Source: Halarcobacter sp. (GTDB lineage: Bacteria; Campylobacterota; Campylobacteria; Campylobacterales; Arcobacteraceae). From it: DNA of 64,000 nucleotides. The stretch is taken from the NCBI GenBank assembly GCA_030145305.1, contig JAQYVX010000009.1:113249-177248 (forward strand). The letters are read 5' to 3'. The first letter of the stretch is position 1, and each line of letters begins with the position of its first letter. Of this stretch, positions 28,226 through 37,779 are shown in pieces. Both the position numbers and the translations under genes were made by a program. Below the pieces are notes generated by a model. It was not told the DNA's origin. It did not search any database and saw nothing but the letters and a program-made list of their open reading frames with translations.

Positions 28226-30997
28226 TTAAAAACTTTCCCAATCATCATTACTTTCACTTTTTTCAGCTTTTATAACTCTTGGCTTAGAAATTGTATTTTT
28301 TGATTTCGCCTTTTCATAAGTACTTTTTGCAATAGTTCTATTATTTGTTGATTCTACTTTTTTATATTCATTAATTTGTTTATGATACTCTAAAGGAGCA
28401 GATGTTTTAGAACCTACAACATCTCGTCCTCTTTCAAATTTTAACTCTTCACAATTATGTTCTTTAATTTTATCAATATATTCAAATACTTTATTTGTAC
28501 TCTCTTCCACATCATTTGCAATTATCATTAATCTCTCATCTTTTTTATTTACAGAATCAATATTAATATATTCTTGAACATTTTTATGTACATCTTCATG
28601 CGCTTTTAATAAAGCATCCCAATCAGACCCAGAAGCAAAGACTTCATTTTTATGTACATCTATCCATTTACCTAAATCACATTCATGATGATTTTTCACA
28701 GTCCATTTTTGACCATTACCTAACTTATCAAAATTTACCTCTTTGAAATGTATATGATCTAGTTTAAGCTTTGTAGTATCAAATACTAAATTCACGTCAC
28801 ATACTGTTTTTGCTTTTGTTTTATCAAAAGATGTTCTATTAATTACAGATAGAAGTTGAGCTGAAAGTTCACTAAGTGCCATTGCCTTATTAGATACAGC
28901 TTCAGAGGCACTTGCATTTTCTTGAGTTGCCTTATCTAATTGATTAACAGCGTCATTAATTTGAGTCATTCCTAGTTTTTGTTCATTAGTTGCAGATGAA
29001 ACCTCAATAACTAAATCAGTAACTTCTTGAACTTTTTTACTAAGAGAACTAAAACTTTCAACCATAATATCAGCAGTTTCTTTCCCCTCTTTAGTTTTAT
29101 TTTGGGCATATCCTACTAAATCTTTAATTTCTTTTGCAGCTTCTGCACTTCTTGCTGCAAGATTTCTTACTTCTCCTGCTACAACGGCGAAACCTTTTCC
29201 TGCTTCGCCTGCTGTTGCAGCTTCCACTGCGGCATTTAATGAAAGGATATTAGTTTGAAATGCAATTTGATCAATAATTGTAATTGCATTAACTATATCT
29301 TTTGTTGCTTGATCAATGTCCTCCATTGATTTTCCAGTTTTATGTGCTAATTTATCATCCTCTTTACTTGTCATTTTCAAGTCTTCTGCAATACGTAACA
29401 TTACATTTGTTTTTTTATCTGTTTGAGTTATTGTTGAAGTAATTTCTTCAATTGCAGCTGCTGTTTCTTCTAATGAGGCAGCTTGTTGTGTTGAAGAAGC
29501 TGAAAGTTCTTCTGAAGTTTCTGCAAGTTCTTCAGCATTTGAAGAGAGTCTTTTAGTAGCATTATCAATCATACATAAAATCTCAGATACAGAAGTTCCT
29601 AGTGAATTTGTACCTTTAATTAAAGAACCTACATTTCCTGAACTTTTTGCATCAATTGTAAAATCATATTTTGCATTACCAAATTCAATAAGAGCATTAG
29701 TAATTATTGACATATTTTCTTTAGTAACATTAAGCATTTCATTCACTTTAATTTTAAGTTCTTCAACTTGTGAAGAATTAGCATGCTCTTTTATATCATA
29801 ATTATAGAAACCATGTTTTGCTTTTTCTACAATATCTATAGCTTCATCAATTACTTTTCCATCTTGTTTAATACCATCTTCAATTGATTGTAAATATTGA
29901 TTAAAACTATCAACAACTTCACCTAACTCATCATTTGATTTTTTTTCTACTCGCATTGATGAATTTTTTGAATTATTTTGAATTAAGCCTTTGATTCCTT
30001 CATTTAGAATTTTTAAAGGCGAAATAACAATTTTTCTTGCAAATATATTAACAGATATAAGAATAAATATAATTAGTAAAACAATTAGAATCAAAGCAGT
30101 ATTTATTATAACTTGAGAATGTTCAACTGCTGTTCTAACTATTTTCATTGGACTTGCTAATAAAACAATTCCAAGATTCTCACCTCTAAAATCTTTTATT
30201 TCAGAATAAGTATAAAGAAACTTTTCATCAAGATACATTTTATCTTTTAAAAGAGCATCAATATCTATATTCTTAGCCGCATCCAAGAAGTCTTTATTTA
30301 CAAATTTTTGAGAAATAATATAATTATTTTTATAAACTTTTTCAGAATTAAACTGCTTAACACTCGTAAGTCTTTTATCCATTAAAAGAAGAAAACCTTT
30401 GCCCTCTTTATTAAATATTTTAGATACAGAATTTAAACCTTGGATAAACTCTAAAGATCCTAAATGCTCTGCATTATCAAAAATAGGTATTACTGATCTT
30501 ATTGATAAACCTGCTTTTCCCATTTCAAAACTATTTATTCCTTGCTTTGATGAGTTAACTTTTACAACACTATGTCTAAAATTACTTAAGTCATCTCCAA
30601 ATTTCTCGCTCTTCCAAGCTCTTAGAAAAGATTTATTATCTTTTGTGTGAATATGAACTTTTATGTTTTTAAAATCTGTTGATTCTTTCATAGTAATACT
30701 AAGATTTTCTAATGATTCAATTGCAAGTTCTCTGTTATTATCTCTAAGTGATTTTTTTATCATTCCATCATTTGCTATTGAAACAGCATTTGAAATACCC
30801 ACACTAAATTTTGCATCAATATTATATTCTGACATAAGTTTAAGTTCTTTTGATGTCAATTTATATGTCTCATTTTCTAAATGAACCTTTTGATAATATA
30901 AAACTGAAAAGCCAATTATTAATGCAAGAAAGGAAATCAAAGAAATTATGATTCCAAGTTTTTTACCTATGGTGAGGTTATTCATTATTTTCTCCAT
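28226..30997 (-). CDS. Methyl-accepting chemotaxis protein with Cache-type sensor, CZB domain and C-terminal CheR-tether-like motif
   Basis: This 923-residue chemoreceptor has a membrane helix at ~13-33, a periplasmic Cache-like sensor (~35-300), a second helix (~302-322), HAMP, a long linker and the MA signalling domain (~480-735). The MA hairpin tip is [21 protein letters not shown] chemoreceptor zinc-binding (CZB) domain follows (~755-845), with [10 protein letters not shown] and AHEDVH supplying the Cys and His ligands. The extreme C-terminus reads DDWESF, like the NWETF pentapeptide that tethers CheR/CheB in enteric receptors. CZB domains usually sense zinc or oxidants. Confidence 0.93.
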   Translation of the reverse strand: MEKIMNNLTIGKKLGIIISLISFLALIIGFSVLYYQKVHLENETYKLTSKELKLMSEYNIDAKFSVGISNAVSIANDGMIKKSLRDNNRELAIESLENLSITMKESTDFKNIKVHIHTKDNKSFLRAWKSEKFGDDLSNFRHSVVKVNSSKQGINSFEMGKAGLSIRSVIPIFDNAEHLGSLEFIQGLNSVSKIFNKEGKGFLLLMDKRLTSVKQFNSEKVYKNNYIISQKFVNKDFLDAAKNIDIDALLKDKMYLDEKFLYTYSEIKDFRGENLGIVLLASPMKIVRTAVEHSQVIINTALILIVLLIIFILISVNIFARKIVISPLKILNEGIKGLIQNNSKNSSMRVEKKSNDELGEVVDSFNQYLQSIEDGIKQDGKVIDEAIDIVEKAKHGFYNYDIKEHANSSQVEELKIKVNEMLNVTKENMSIITNALIEFGNAKYDFTIDAKSSGNVGSLIKGTNSLGTSVSEILCMIDNATKRLSSNAEELAETSEELSASSTQQAASLEETAAAIEEITSTITQTDKKTNVMLRIAEDLKMTSKEDDKLAHKTGKSMEDIDQATKDIVNAITIIDQIAFQTNILSLNAAVEAATAGEAGKGFAVVAGEVRNLAARSAEAAKEIKDLVGYAQNKTKEGKETADIMVESFSSLSKKVQEVTDLVIEVSSATNEQKLGMTQINDAVNQLDKATQENASASEAVSNKAMALSELSAQLLSVINRTSFDKTKAKTVCDVNLVFDTTKLKLDHIHFKEVNFDKLGNGQKWTVKNHHECDLGKWIDVHKNEVFASGSDWDALLKAHEDVHKNVQEYINIDSVNKKDERLMIIANDVEESTNKVFEYIDKIKEHNCEELKFERGRDVVGSKTSAPLEYHKQINEYKKVESTNNRTIAKSTYEKAKSKNTISKPRVIKAEKSESNDDWESF

Positions 30998-31065
30998 ACT
31001 TATTTACTAGATTCTATTCTAAATGGAATTAAAATGGAGTTAAATTAAGTTAATACACTACTAAG

Positions 31066-31635
31066 CTACCTAGTAATATTATTTGGAATATTATTTTTAA
31101 TAATTTGTTGTAAGAGCTTAAAATATGAAATAAAAAGAATTAATAAAATATAAATAAGTTGAACTATTGTAAGAGATTTTTGAGCCATTACAAAATGAAT
31201 AGTAATTAAAATTAATGCAAAATAAACTAATTTATGATATTTATTATATTTTCTAAAAAGTGTTTTTGTTGATGTACTTGCCATAAAAATAAGAATAAAA
31301 AAGGCAAGCATTCCTAAATATATAAAAGGTTTATCCAAAGTCTCTTTTACTACAAATGAAAAATCTAATTCAGCATCCAAAATATAAAAATTTAGAAAAT
31401 GCAAAAAAGCGTAAAAAAAACCAAAAAGACCAATCATTCTTCTATACTTAAGTAGATTTATCCACTTTTTAATTAATGAAATACTAATTGAAGCAAAAAG
31501 AATTACTGTTGCTGATACTCCTGTAAAAGTATAAATATACTTTATAGGATCTTTAACATTTTCTAAAATAAATAATTCATATAAAGAAAATCCCAAAGGT
31601 AATAAGATAATAATAAATAGTAAAATTCTTTTCAT
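31066..31635 (-). CDS. msrQ: MsrQ-like heme-binding membrane subunit of methionine sulfoxide reductase
   Basis: This 189-residue protein has six hydrophobic segments and histidines in the ferric-reductase-like core (AFLHFLNFYIL, YHKLVYFALILITIHFVMAQ) that can ligate heme. It follows msrP by 23 bases. MsrQ passes electrons from the quinone pool or flavin to MsrP in the periplasm to repair oxidised methionines. The family is variable; the assignment rests mainly on topology and on the msrP neighbour. Confidence 0.85.
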   Translation of the reverse strand: MKRILLFIIILLPLGFSLYELFILENVKDPIKYIYTFTGVSATVILFASISISLIKKWINLLKYRRMIGLFGFFYAFLHFLNFYILDAELDFSFVVKETLDKPFIYLGMLAFFILIFMASTSTKTLFRKYNKYHKLVYFALILITIHFVMAQKSLTIVQLIYILLILFISYFKLLQQIIKNNIPNNITR

Positions 31636-31658
31636 ATTTTATTCTTTTTGCTCAATTT

Positions 31659-32618
31659 TTAAATGAACTTTGTTAAGTCCATTCCTTTATATAAAGAAGA
31701 GACTTCTTTTTCATAACCATTAAACATTAAAGTTTTTTGTTTAAAAAATTTACCTAAAACTCTCTCTTTCGCTTGAGACCATCTTGGATGATCTACATTA
31801 GGATTTACATTTGCAAAAAATCCGTACTCTTTAGCGTTTTGTTCTTTCCATGAATTTAAAGGTTCTTTATCTACAAATGATATTTTTGAAATTGATTTAA
31901 TTGATTTAAAACCATATTTCCAAGGAACAACTAATCTTAAAGGTGCGCCATTTTGTTTTGGCATTCTTGAGCCATAAAGTCCAACAGCCATAAGAGTTAA
32001 ATCATTCATAGCTTCATCCATTCTAAGACCTTCAACATAAGGATAAGTTATCGTTCCAAAAACTCCTCTTGCTTGATCTGGAAACATATCATCATCATAA
32101 TGTGTTTCAAATCTTACATATTTTGCACTAGATAAAGGTTTAGCAATTTTAATTAAATCTGCTAAGGTAAAGCCATTCCAAGGAACAACCATAGACCAAC
32201 CTTCAACACATCTAAATCTGTAAATTCTTTCTTGTAATGTAACTTTTTTTAATAAATCTTCAAAATCTATTTCAAATGGTTTTTCAACTAAACCATCAAT
32301 TTCAATTTTCCAATTATTTGTATCTAAAGTATGTGCCATATCTTTTACACGTTCTTTTGAAGTCGTAAATTCATAAAAATTATTATATGAAGATATTTGT
32401 TCATATGTATTTAGTTCTAAATTATTTGGATTTTTATCTTTTATAAATTGTAAATTTGGCACAGGTATATTATCTTTTGCTAAAGCCTCAATAATAGAAC
32501 TACTTGCAATCATTGAAGCAGCCCCTAATTTTAGAAAAGTTCTTCTTTTTTCAAAAATCTCTTTTGGAGTCACTTCATTTTCACTAATTTGCCACGAAGG
32601 TTTTTTTATTATATTCAT
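31659..32618 (-). CDS. msrP: Protein-methionine-sulfoxide reductase catalytic subunit MsrP (molybdopterin)
   Basis: This 319-residue periplasmic molybdoenzyme of the YedY family has a twin-arginine signal (RRTFLKLGAASMIASSSIIEA, ~26-46). The molybdenum-ligating Cys lies in YRFRCVEGWSMVVPW. The conserved MPKQNGAPLRLVVPWKYGFK segment is present. It reduces methionine sulfoxide in periplasmic proteins after oxidative or hypochlorite stress. Full length, and co-directional with msrQ and an nnrS-type gene. Confidence 0.95.
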   Translation of the reverse strand: MNIIKKPSWQISENEVTPKEIFEKRRTFLKLGAASMIASSSIIEALAKDNIPVPNLQFIKDKNPNNLELNTYEQISSYNNFYEFTTSKERVKDMAHTLDTNNWKIEIDGLVEKPFEIDFEDLLKKVTLQERIYRFRCVEGWSMVVPWNGFTLADLIKIAKPLSSAKYVRFETHYDDDMFPDQARGVFGTITYPYVEGLRMDEAMNDLTLMAVGLYGSRMPKQNGAPLRLVVPWKYGFKSIKSISKISFVDKEPLNSWKEQNAKEYGFFANVNPNVDHPRWSQAKERVLGKFFKQKTLMFNGYEKEVSSLYKGMDLTKFI

Positions 32619-32688
32619 AAATATCCTTTCTCTAATCTTTTTGTATTTTATAAGACTAGTGTTAAGGATATGTTTAGTGTTTTTATAT

Positions 32689-33942
32689 TTAATTGCCCTT
32701 TAATAAGATTTTTAAATATCTTGATGACCAAACTAGCAAGCCTAAGATTAAAAGAATCGAACTTAAATTTATAAAAAAGAGATAGTCCAAATTAAAATTA
32801 AGAGTAAAATTTGTACTAATTGAAGCAAAAATTCTCAAAAAAGCAACTATTTGAATTGCAATAAAAATAGCTATTGCAAATTTATCAGCATGGGGAGTTT
32901 GTCCTGAATGTCCTAAAACAACCCTTGTTCCAAAACCTATTAATACAGTTAAAAAATATCCTAAAGAGATAGTATGAATAACTGCTTTTTCAAAAATAAA
33001 TCCTGTTTCGAAAATTGCATTTAGTGATTCTATAATTGAAATAAAAAATGCAAAAGGTATCCAATAAAGAGATAAAAAAAGTACCCACATAATAGCAACA
33101 GTCTTAAATAAAGGTAATTTCCATCTATAAAGTTCTTTTACAAAAATTACAAATAGAGGAATATCAGAAATTAGATTAAATCTAAGATCACCAAAACTTA
33201 GAATTACAACTTTTAACAATAAAAGAGTACATACGATTTCCATAAGTTTTTTACTTTTATTTACTTTATATCCTTGCACTTTCATAGATGTAAAAAAAGG
33301 AATCATTCTTTGTGATATTGTAAAAACTATTCCAAATAAAAAGAGATAAAAACCTGCATTTATAGCTATTTGTTTAAAAATATATGCATATTGGAAATCA
33401 AATAAAGAAATAATAAATAATAAATTACTAAGAATTCCAAAAGCAAAAAATATAAGTACCCATTCAGTGTCATTTTTTGCATCAACTATACTTTTTTTAT
33501 GAATTGATAATAAAAGTCTAAAACTAAAAATATGAGTAAAAAATAGTCCTACTACAAATAAAATAAAAATATTTGAAGAAAGAAACAAAGAGATAAGTAT
33601 TCCAAGAGAAGAGACAAAATATAATAAAAAATGTTTCATATAAATATCTGAGTGTATTTCTGCTTGCATTAAAAATCTTGGGAAAACAACAAATAAAAAG
33701 CCTAAGAAAAACTGAATAAATACCACATAAATCATCGTATATCCATGATAATCTAATAAAGAATTATTTAGAACAATTACATTTGAATATGAAAGTAAAA
33801 GTAAAAACATAAATAGAATAAAAAATATTATTCCATTTGAAAAAAAAGGTTGATGGGGTTGGGATTTAAATTTTTTATACCATAATTTAAGTCCAGTTTC
33901 TTCTTCCTTCAAAGGAAGGTCATTTAAATTTGCTTTAAACAT
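32689..33942 (-). CDS. nnrS: NnrS family membrane protein
   Basis: This 417-residue protein has about twelve hydrophobic segments and NnrS hallmarks: PHQPFFSNG before the first helix and the late-loop motif RVVLGHSGQTPHAD. NnrS proteins are heme- and copper-containing membrane proteins that protect against nitric oxide stress. The gene lies just upstream of msrPQ on the same strand, grouping nitrosative and oxidative stress functions. Confidence 0.87.
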   Translation of the reverse strand: MFKANLNDLPLKEEETGLKLWYKKFKSQPHQPFFSNGIIFFILFMFLLLLSYSNVIVLNNSLLDYHGYTMIYVVFIQFFLGFLFVVFPRFLMQAEIHSDIYMKHFLLYFVSSLGILISLFLSSNIFILFVVGLFFTHIFSFRLLLSIHKKSIVDAKNDTEWVLIFFAFGILSNLLFIISLFDFQYAYIFKQIAINAGFYLFLFGIVFTISQRMIPFFTSMKVQGYKVNKSKKLMEIVCTLLLLKVVILSFGDLRFNLISDIPLFVIFVKELYRWKLPLFKTVAIMWVLFLSLYWIPFAFFISIIESLNAIFETGFIFEKAVIHTISLGYFLTVLIGFGTRVVLGHSGQTPHADKFAIAIFIAIQIVAFLRIFASISTNFTLNFNLDYLFFINLSSILLILGLLVWSSRYLKILLKGN

Positions 33943-33953
33943 ATAATCTCCTA

Positions 33954-33989
33954 AATAAAAAAGGGTTTACCAAAAAGGCAAACCCTTTG
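33954..33989 (-). terminator. Rho-independent terminator of tpx copy 1
   Basis: AAAGGGTTT (33960-33968) pairs with AAACCCTTT (33980-33988). On the minus strand it is followed by TTTTTTATTT, just past the tpx stop. Confidence 0.8.
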
Positions 33990-34035
33990 TAAATATAATA
34001 AGAATTATATCAATATGTATTAATCAAAACCTTGA

Positions 34036-34590
34036 CTATTGACAAGTTCCGCAACAAGATGTAGATGTTGCATCTTTAGCTGCACTTAAAGCCCCTGTAT
34101 AGTTTGGTTCTTCAGTTATTTCTGGGCAAATTTCTTTATATGTAATTACACCTGATGCATTAATTACAAAAATTGCTCTACAAGTAACACCTGCTAAAGG
34201 ACCATCTTTTATTAAAACTCCATAAGTATTTGCAAAATCTTTATTTCTAAAATCACTTCCAACTGTTAAGTTTTCAATTCCTTCAGTTGTACAAAATCTT
34301 CCCATTGCAAATGGTAAATCCATTGAGACTACGGTTACTTCAGCATTTTCTATATTTGCAGCTTCTTCATTAAATTTTCTAGTTTCTGCTGCACAAACAG
34401 CTGTATCTAAAGAAGGTATTACTACAAGAATTTGTGCTTTTCCTTTTTGACCTCCTACTTGAAAGTCTGATAAATCCTTTGCAACTATATTTACTATAGG
34501 AGCTATGTCTCCTATGTTTAACTCTGCACCACTTAAGCTTACTGTATTACCTTTTAACATTGTTGTTTGTGTTGTTTGAATTGTTGACAT
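34036..34590 (-). CDS. tpx: Thiol peroxidase Tpx, copy 1, with Cys-rich C-terminal tail
   Basis: This 184-residue atypical 2-Cys peroxiredoxin has the peroxidatic Cys in DTAVCAAETRKF and the resolving Cys in GRFCTTEGIENL. It is highly similar to the adjacent copy through most of its length, but has a longer N-terminus (STIQTTQTT) and an extra C-terminal tail ending CCGTCQ. That adds three cysteines, which could bind metal or alter redox recycling. It reduces peroxides using thioredoxin. It has its own terminator, so the two copies appear to be separate transcription units. Confidence 0.94.
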   Translation of the reverse strand: MSTIQTTQTTMLKGNTVSLSGAELNIGDIAPIVNIVAKDLSDFQVGGQKGKAQILVVIPSLDTAVCAAETRKFNEEAANIENAEVTVVSMDLPFAMGRFCTTEGIENLTVGSDFRNKDFANTYGVLIKDGPLAGVTCRAIFVINASGVITYKEICPEITEEPNYTGALSAAKDATSTSCCGTCQ

Positions 34591-34677
34591 TTTAATCCTT
34601 GATATAAATTTTAATGATTATATTATTTAATTTTTAAAATGTAATTGACATCTATCAAAATAGAGTAATTTTAGAAA

Positions 34678-34711
34678 TAAAAAAAGGGAAAAGATTAAAT
34701 CTTTTCCCTTT
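34678..34711 (-). terminator. Rho-independent terminator of tpx copy 2
   Basis: A perfect 12-13 bp stem (AAGGGAAAAGAT with ATCTTTTCCCTT, loop TTAA) is followed on the minus strand by a T-run. Confidence 0.85.
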
Positions 34712-34733
34712 AAAAGTAATTTTAGTAGATTTA

Positions 34734-35222
34734 TTAATTAATAGCAGCTAAAGCAGCTTCATAATTTGGTTCTTCTGTAATTTCAGGACAAATTTCTTTA
34801 TATGTAACAGTACCTTCGGCATTTGTAACAAAAATTGCTCTACAAGTAACACCTGCTAAAGGACCATCTTTAATTAAAACTCCATAAGCATTTGCGAAAT
34901 CTTTATTTCTAAAGTCACTTCCAACTGTTAAGTTTTCAATTCCTTCAGTTGTACAAAATCTTCCCATTGCAAATGGTAAATCCATTGAAACAACTACAAC
35001 TTCTGCATCTGTTTTTGCAGCTTCTTCATTAAATTTTCTAGTTTCAGCTGCACAAACTGCTGTATCTAAAGAAGGTACAACTACAATAATTTGAGCCTTA
35101 CCACCAACTTGAACATCTGATAAATTTTGAGCTACAACATTAACAATAGGTGCTTTATCACCAACATTAATTTCATTTCCTGCTAATTCTACGGGATTAC
35201 CTTTTAAACTAGTGTTTGCCAT
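34734..35222 (-). CDS. tpx: Thiol peroxidase Tpx, copy 2
   Basis: This 162-residue Tpx of usual family length has peroxidatic Cys DTAVCAAETRKF and resolving Cys GRFCTTEGIENL. The stretch GRFCTTEGIENLTVGSDFRN is identical to that in copy 1, and the DNA of the shared part is also very similar, indicating a tandem duplication. The protein reduces hydrogen and alkyl peroxides in the cytoplasm or periplasm with thioredoxin as donor. No N-terminal signal is visible. It ends at its own strong terminator. Confidence 0.95.
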   Translation of the reverse strand: MANTSLKGNPVELAGNEINVGDKAPIVNVVAQNLSDVQVGGKAQIIVVVPSLDTAVCAAETRKFNEEAAKTDAEVVVVSMDLPFAMGRFCTTEGIENLTVGSDFRNKDFANAYGVLIKDGPLAGVTCRAIFVTNAEGTVTYKEICPEITEEPNYEAALAAIN

Positions 35223-35316
35223 ATTTTTCCTTTTGTATTAAATTTTATTAAATTTAGTATATCTAATTTTTTTAATTATTTTACTAATTAAAACAATTAT
35301 TTTATCCTAATCTTTC

Positions 35317-36153
35317 TTACTTTTTTATACTTATTTTATCTTCTAATAAAGTGATTTTTTCATCTTCAATTAGCTTTGTTAAAGAAGCTTTAAATGCTTT
35401 TTTACTCATTCCAAAAACATCTTTAATATCTTCAGCATCACTTTTATAAGTAAAACCTAATTCTCCGCCATTTTCTTCTAAAATATTTAAAACTTTTGAC
35501 GGATTGTCATCACTTTTTTTTGCACCAATTTTTTGTAAGCTTATATCTACTTTTCCATCTTCTCTTAAGAATTTAACATAAGCTCTTTTTTTATCACCAA
35601 TTTGAATATTTTCAAATATTTCATTATGGTAAATTAAACCTTCGTATTTGTTATTTACAATAACTTTAAAGCCAAGAGGAGTTTTAGTATATAAAATAAT
35701 CTCTACCTCATCATTTATTTCTAAATCATCAGGTTCTTTACTAAGATCGAATTTTTCACTTCCTATTAGCCTATTTGTTTTATCATCTTCTAAAACTTTT
35801 ATTACTTTAATATCGCCAACATTAAAAGTTGATTTTTGCTTATTTTTAGGGACTAATAAATCTTTTGGTAAACCCATATCCAAAAAAGCACCAAAATTAG
35901 CAGTATCAACAACTTCTAAAGAAGCGAAATCATTTTTCATAGCATATGGCTTTAAGGTTGTAGCAACCAATCTATCTTCACTATCTGTGTATATAAAAAC
36001 TTCTAAAGTAGAATCTATATCCATTTCTTTTGTTACATAACAATTAGGAAGTAGAACTTCTTCTTCATCTCCTGCTATTAAGTAAATTCCTGGTTCTGAA
36101 ACCCTATTTATTCTTAAAGTATTTAAACTTCCTAATTCAATTTTTTCGTTCAT
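35317..36153 (-). CDS. CvfB-like S1 RNA-binding domain protein
   Basis: This 278-residue protein has several tandem S1-type beta-barrel domains (FGAFLDMGLPKDLLVPKNKQ is a clear S1 strand-and-loop; a second is GFKVIVNNKYEGLIYHNEIF) and a C-terminal winged-helix part (FGMSKKAFKASLTKLIEDEK). This matches the CvfB/YitL family of RNA-binding regulators. The start codon overlaps the stop of the upstream metal permease gene (ATGA), so it is co-translated with the transporter. Its RNA target is unknown. Confidence 0.82.
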   Translation of the reverse strand: MNEKIELGSLNTLRINRVSEPGIYLIAGDEEEVLLPNCYVTKEMDIDSTLEVFIYTDSEDRLVATTLKPYAMKNDFASLEVVDTANFGAFLDMGLPKDLLVPKNKQKSTFNVGDIKVIKVLEDDKTNRLIGSEKFDLSKEPDDLEINDEVEIILYTKTPLGFKVIVNNKYEGLIYHNEIFENIQIGDKKRAYVKFLREDGKVDISLQKIGAKKSDDNPSKVLNILEENGGELGFTYKSDAEDIKDVFGMSKKAFKASLTKLIEDEKITLLEDKISIKK

Positions 36154-36947
36154 TTTTTTCCTAACAATTTGACAAATAATAGTGTAAATACACCAACAAT
36201 AATTATACTAGCTCCAGAGCTTATATCATAAAAGTAAGATATCATCAAACCAATAAGAGTAAAAAACGTAGCAAGTATTGAACTTAGAATCATCATAGAT
36301 GATAATTTCTTAACAAACATTTCTGCTAAATATGTAGGAATAGTTAAAAGTGCAATTACTAAAATAAGTCCTACAACTTTTATTGCAGCAACAACGCACA
36401 AAGCTGCAAGAATTAAAATAAGAGTATAAAAGAACTTTATATTAATTCCTCTTAAACTTGCAAACTCACTATCATATGAAACTGCTAAAATTTGTTTATA
36501 AAAGAAAAGAACAAGTCCAATAATAAAAACATCTAAAATAGCTAAATATATAATATCTTCGTGTGAAACTGCAATAATAGAGCCAAAAAGATAAGACATC
36601 AAATCTACATTATAACCAGGGGTCATATCAACAAATATAATCCCAATAGCCATTCCAAAAGCCCACATAATTCCTATAATAGAATCTATTCTACCTTTGT
36701 TTTTTAAAGTTATTGTTGCAATTATTATTGCAGTTATAACAGCAAATACCGTAGCTCCAAATAAAATAGGAAGTCCTAAAAAAATTGCAAGTCCAATTCC
36801 ACCATATGAACTATGAGCCATTCCACCTGCTAAAAAAGTGATTTTATTAACTACAACTAGTGAGCCAATTATTCCTACAGCAAGTGAGACTAAGATCCCT
36901 GCTAGTAGTGCATTTTGGATAAAATCATATTGTAAAGCTTCTAGCAT
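36150..36947 (-). CDS. znuB: Metal (zinc/manganese) ABC transporter permease
   Basis: This 265-residue ABC-3 family permease has eight or nine hydrophobic segments. Conserved features are GGMAHSSYGGIGLAIFLGLP near residues 42-61 and the GLILVIALLTIPTYLA segment. It forms the membrane channel for high-affinity zinc or manganese uptake with the ATPase encoded just upstream (37-base gap). No substrate-binding protein gene is nearby. Zn versus Mn specificity is not decided by the sequence. Confidence 0.9.
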   Translation of the reverse strand: MLEALQYDFIQNALLAGILVSLAVGIIGSLVVVNKITFLAGGMAHSSYGGIGLAIFLGLPILFGATVFAVITAIIIATITLKNKGRIDSIIGIMWAFGMAIGIIFVDMTPGYNVDLMSYLFGSIIAVSHEDIIYLAILDVFIIGLVLFFYKQILAVSYDSEFASLRGINIKFFYTLILILAALCVVAAIKVVGLILVIALLTIPTYLAEMFVKKLSSMMILSSILATFFTLIGLMISYFYDISSGASIIIVGVFTLLFVKLLGKK

Positions 36948-36984
36948 TTTTTCCTCTTAATTATTTTATATATTTTATTCATTT

Positions 36985-37731
36985 TTACTTATGCGTATGA
37001 TTACAACAAACTTGTTTTTTACCTAAAGCTGACAAAAGCTCCACTTCACATAAATGTTCATTTTCATTATCAACATTCTGTTCAATACTTTTTAAATGAT
37101 GATAAACTAAATTTTTATTCACATGTGCTACATTTTTCGCATAATTTAATAAAACTGAAATATCATGACTTACAACAACAATTGCAATTTTTTCGTTAAG
37201 TTGTTTTAACAACTCATAAATCTCTTTTTGCCCTTTTACATCAATACTCGCAGTTGGTTCATCTAAAAGCATAACTTCAGGATTAGAACAAAGTGCTCGA
37301 GCTATAAAGACTCTTTGTCTTTGACCTCCACTTAAATCACCAATTTTAGAATCTGCAAACTCTTGCATAGAAACTTTTTCTAAAGAGCCCATAGCACAAG
37401 AAATATCATCTTTACTATATCCAAAAAATTGTTTTGAAATTGGAGTATGTCCCATAAGAACAACTTCTAAAGCTGTTATTGGGAAATCAGTATTTAAATT
37501 TGTATTTTGAGGAACATAAGCTAATAGTTCATTTTTTATATATTTTTTTATTTTTCCATTTTTAGTTTTTAAAAGTCCTAGCATTAGCTTTAATAATGTT
37601 GATTTTCCTCCACCATTTGGACCTATAATTGCTAAAAAGTCATCATCTAAAATATCTAAGTTTATGTTTTCTAAAACATTTAATTTATCATAAGAGAAAG
37701 AAAGATTCTCTATTTCTAAAATTTTATTCAT
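36985..37731 (-). CDS. znuC: Metal (zinc/manganese) ABC transporter ATP-binding protein
   Basis: This 248-residue ABC ATPase has Walker A GPNGGGKST, signature LSGGQRQRVFIARAL, Walker B VMLLDEPTASID and the H-loop VVSHD. It ends in a Cys/His-rich tail (HLCEVE...QVCCNHTHK) absent from most relatives and suited to binding zinc, possibly a sensor. It pairs with the downstream permease. The order ATPase-permease-CvfB suggests one operon. Confidence 0.9.
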   Translation of the reverse strand: MNKILEIENLSFSYDKLNVLENINLDILDDDFLAIIGPNGGGKSTLLKLMLGLLKTKNGKIKKYIKNELLAYVPQNTNLNTDFPITALEVVLMGHTPISKQFFGYSKDDISCAMGSLEKVSMQEFADSKIGDLSGGQRQRVFIARALCSNPEVMLLDEPTASIDVKGQKEIYELLKQLNEKIAIVVVSHDISVLLNYAKNVAHVNKNLVYHHLKSIEQNVDNENEHLCEVELLSALGKKQVCCNHTHK

Positions 37732-37779
37732 TATTTAATATACACCTTCATATTGTGCGCATTATACTATAAGGAATTA

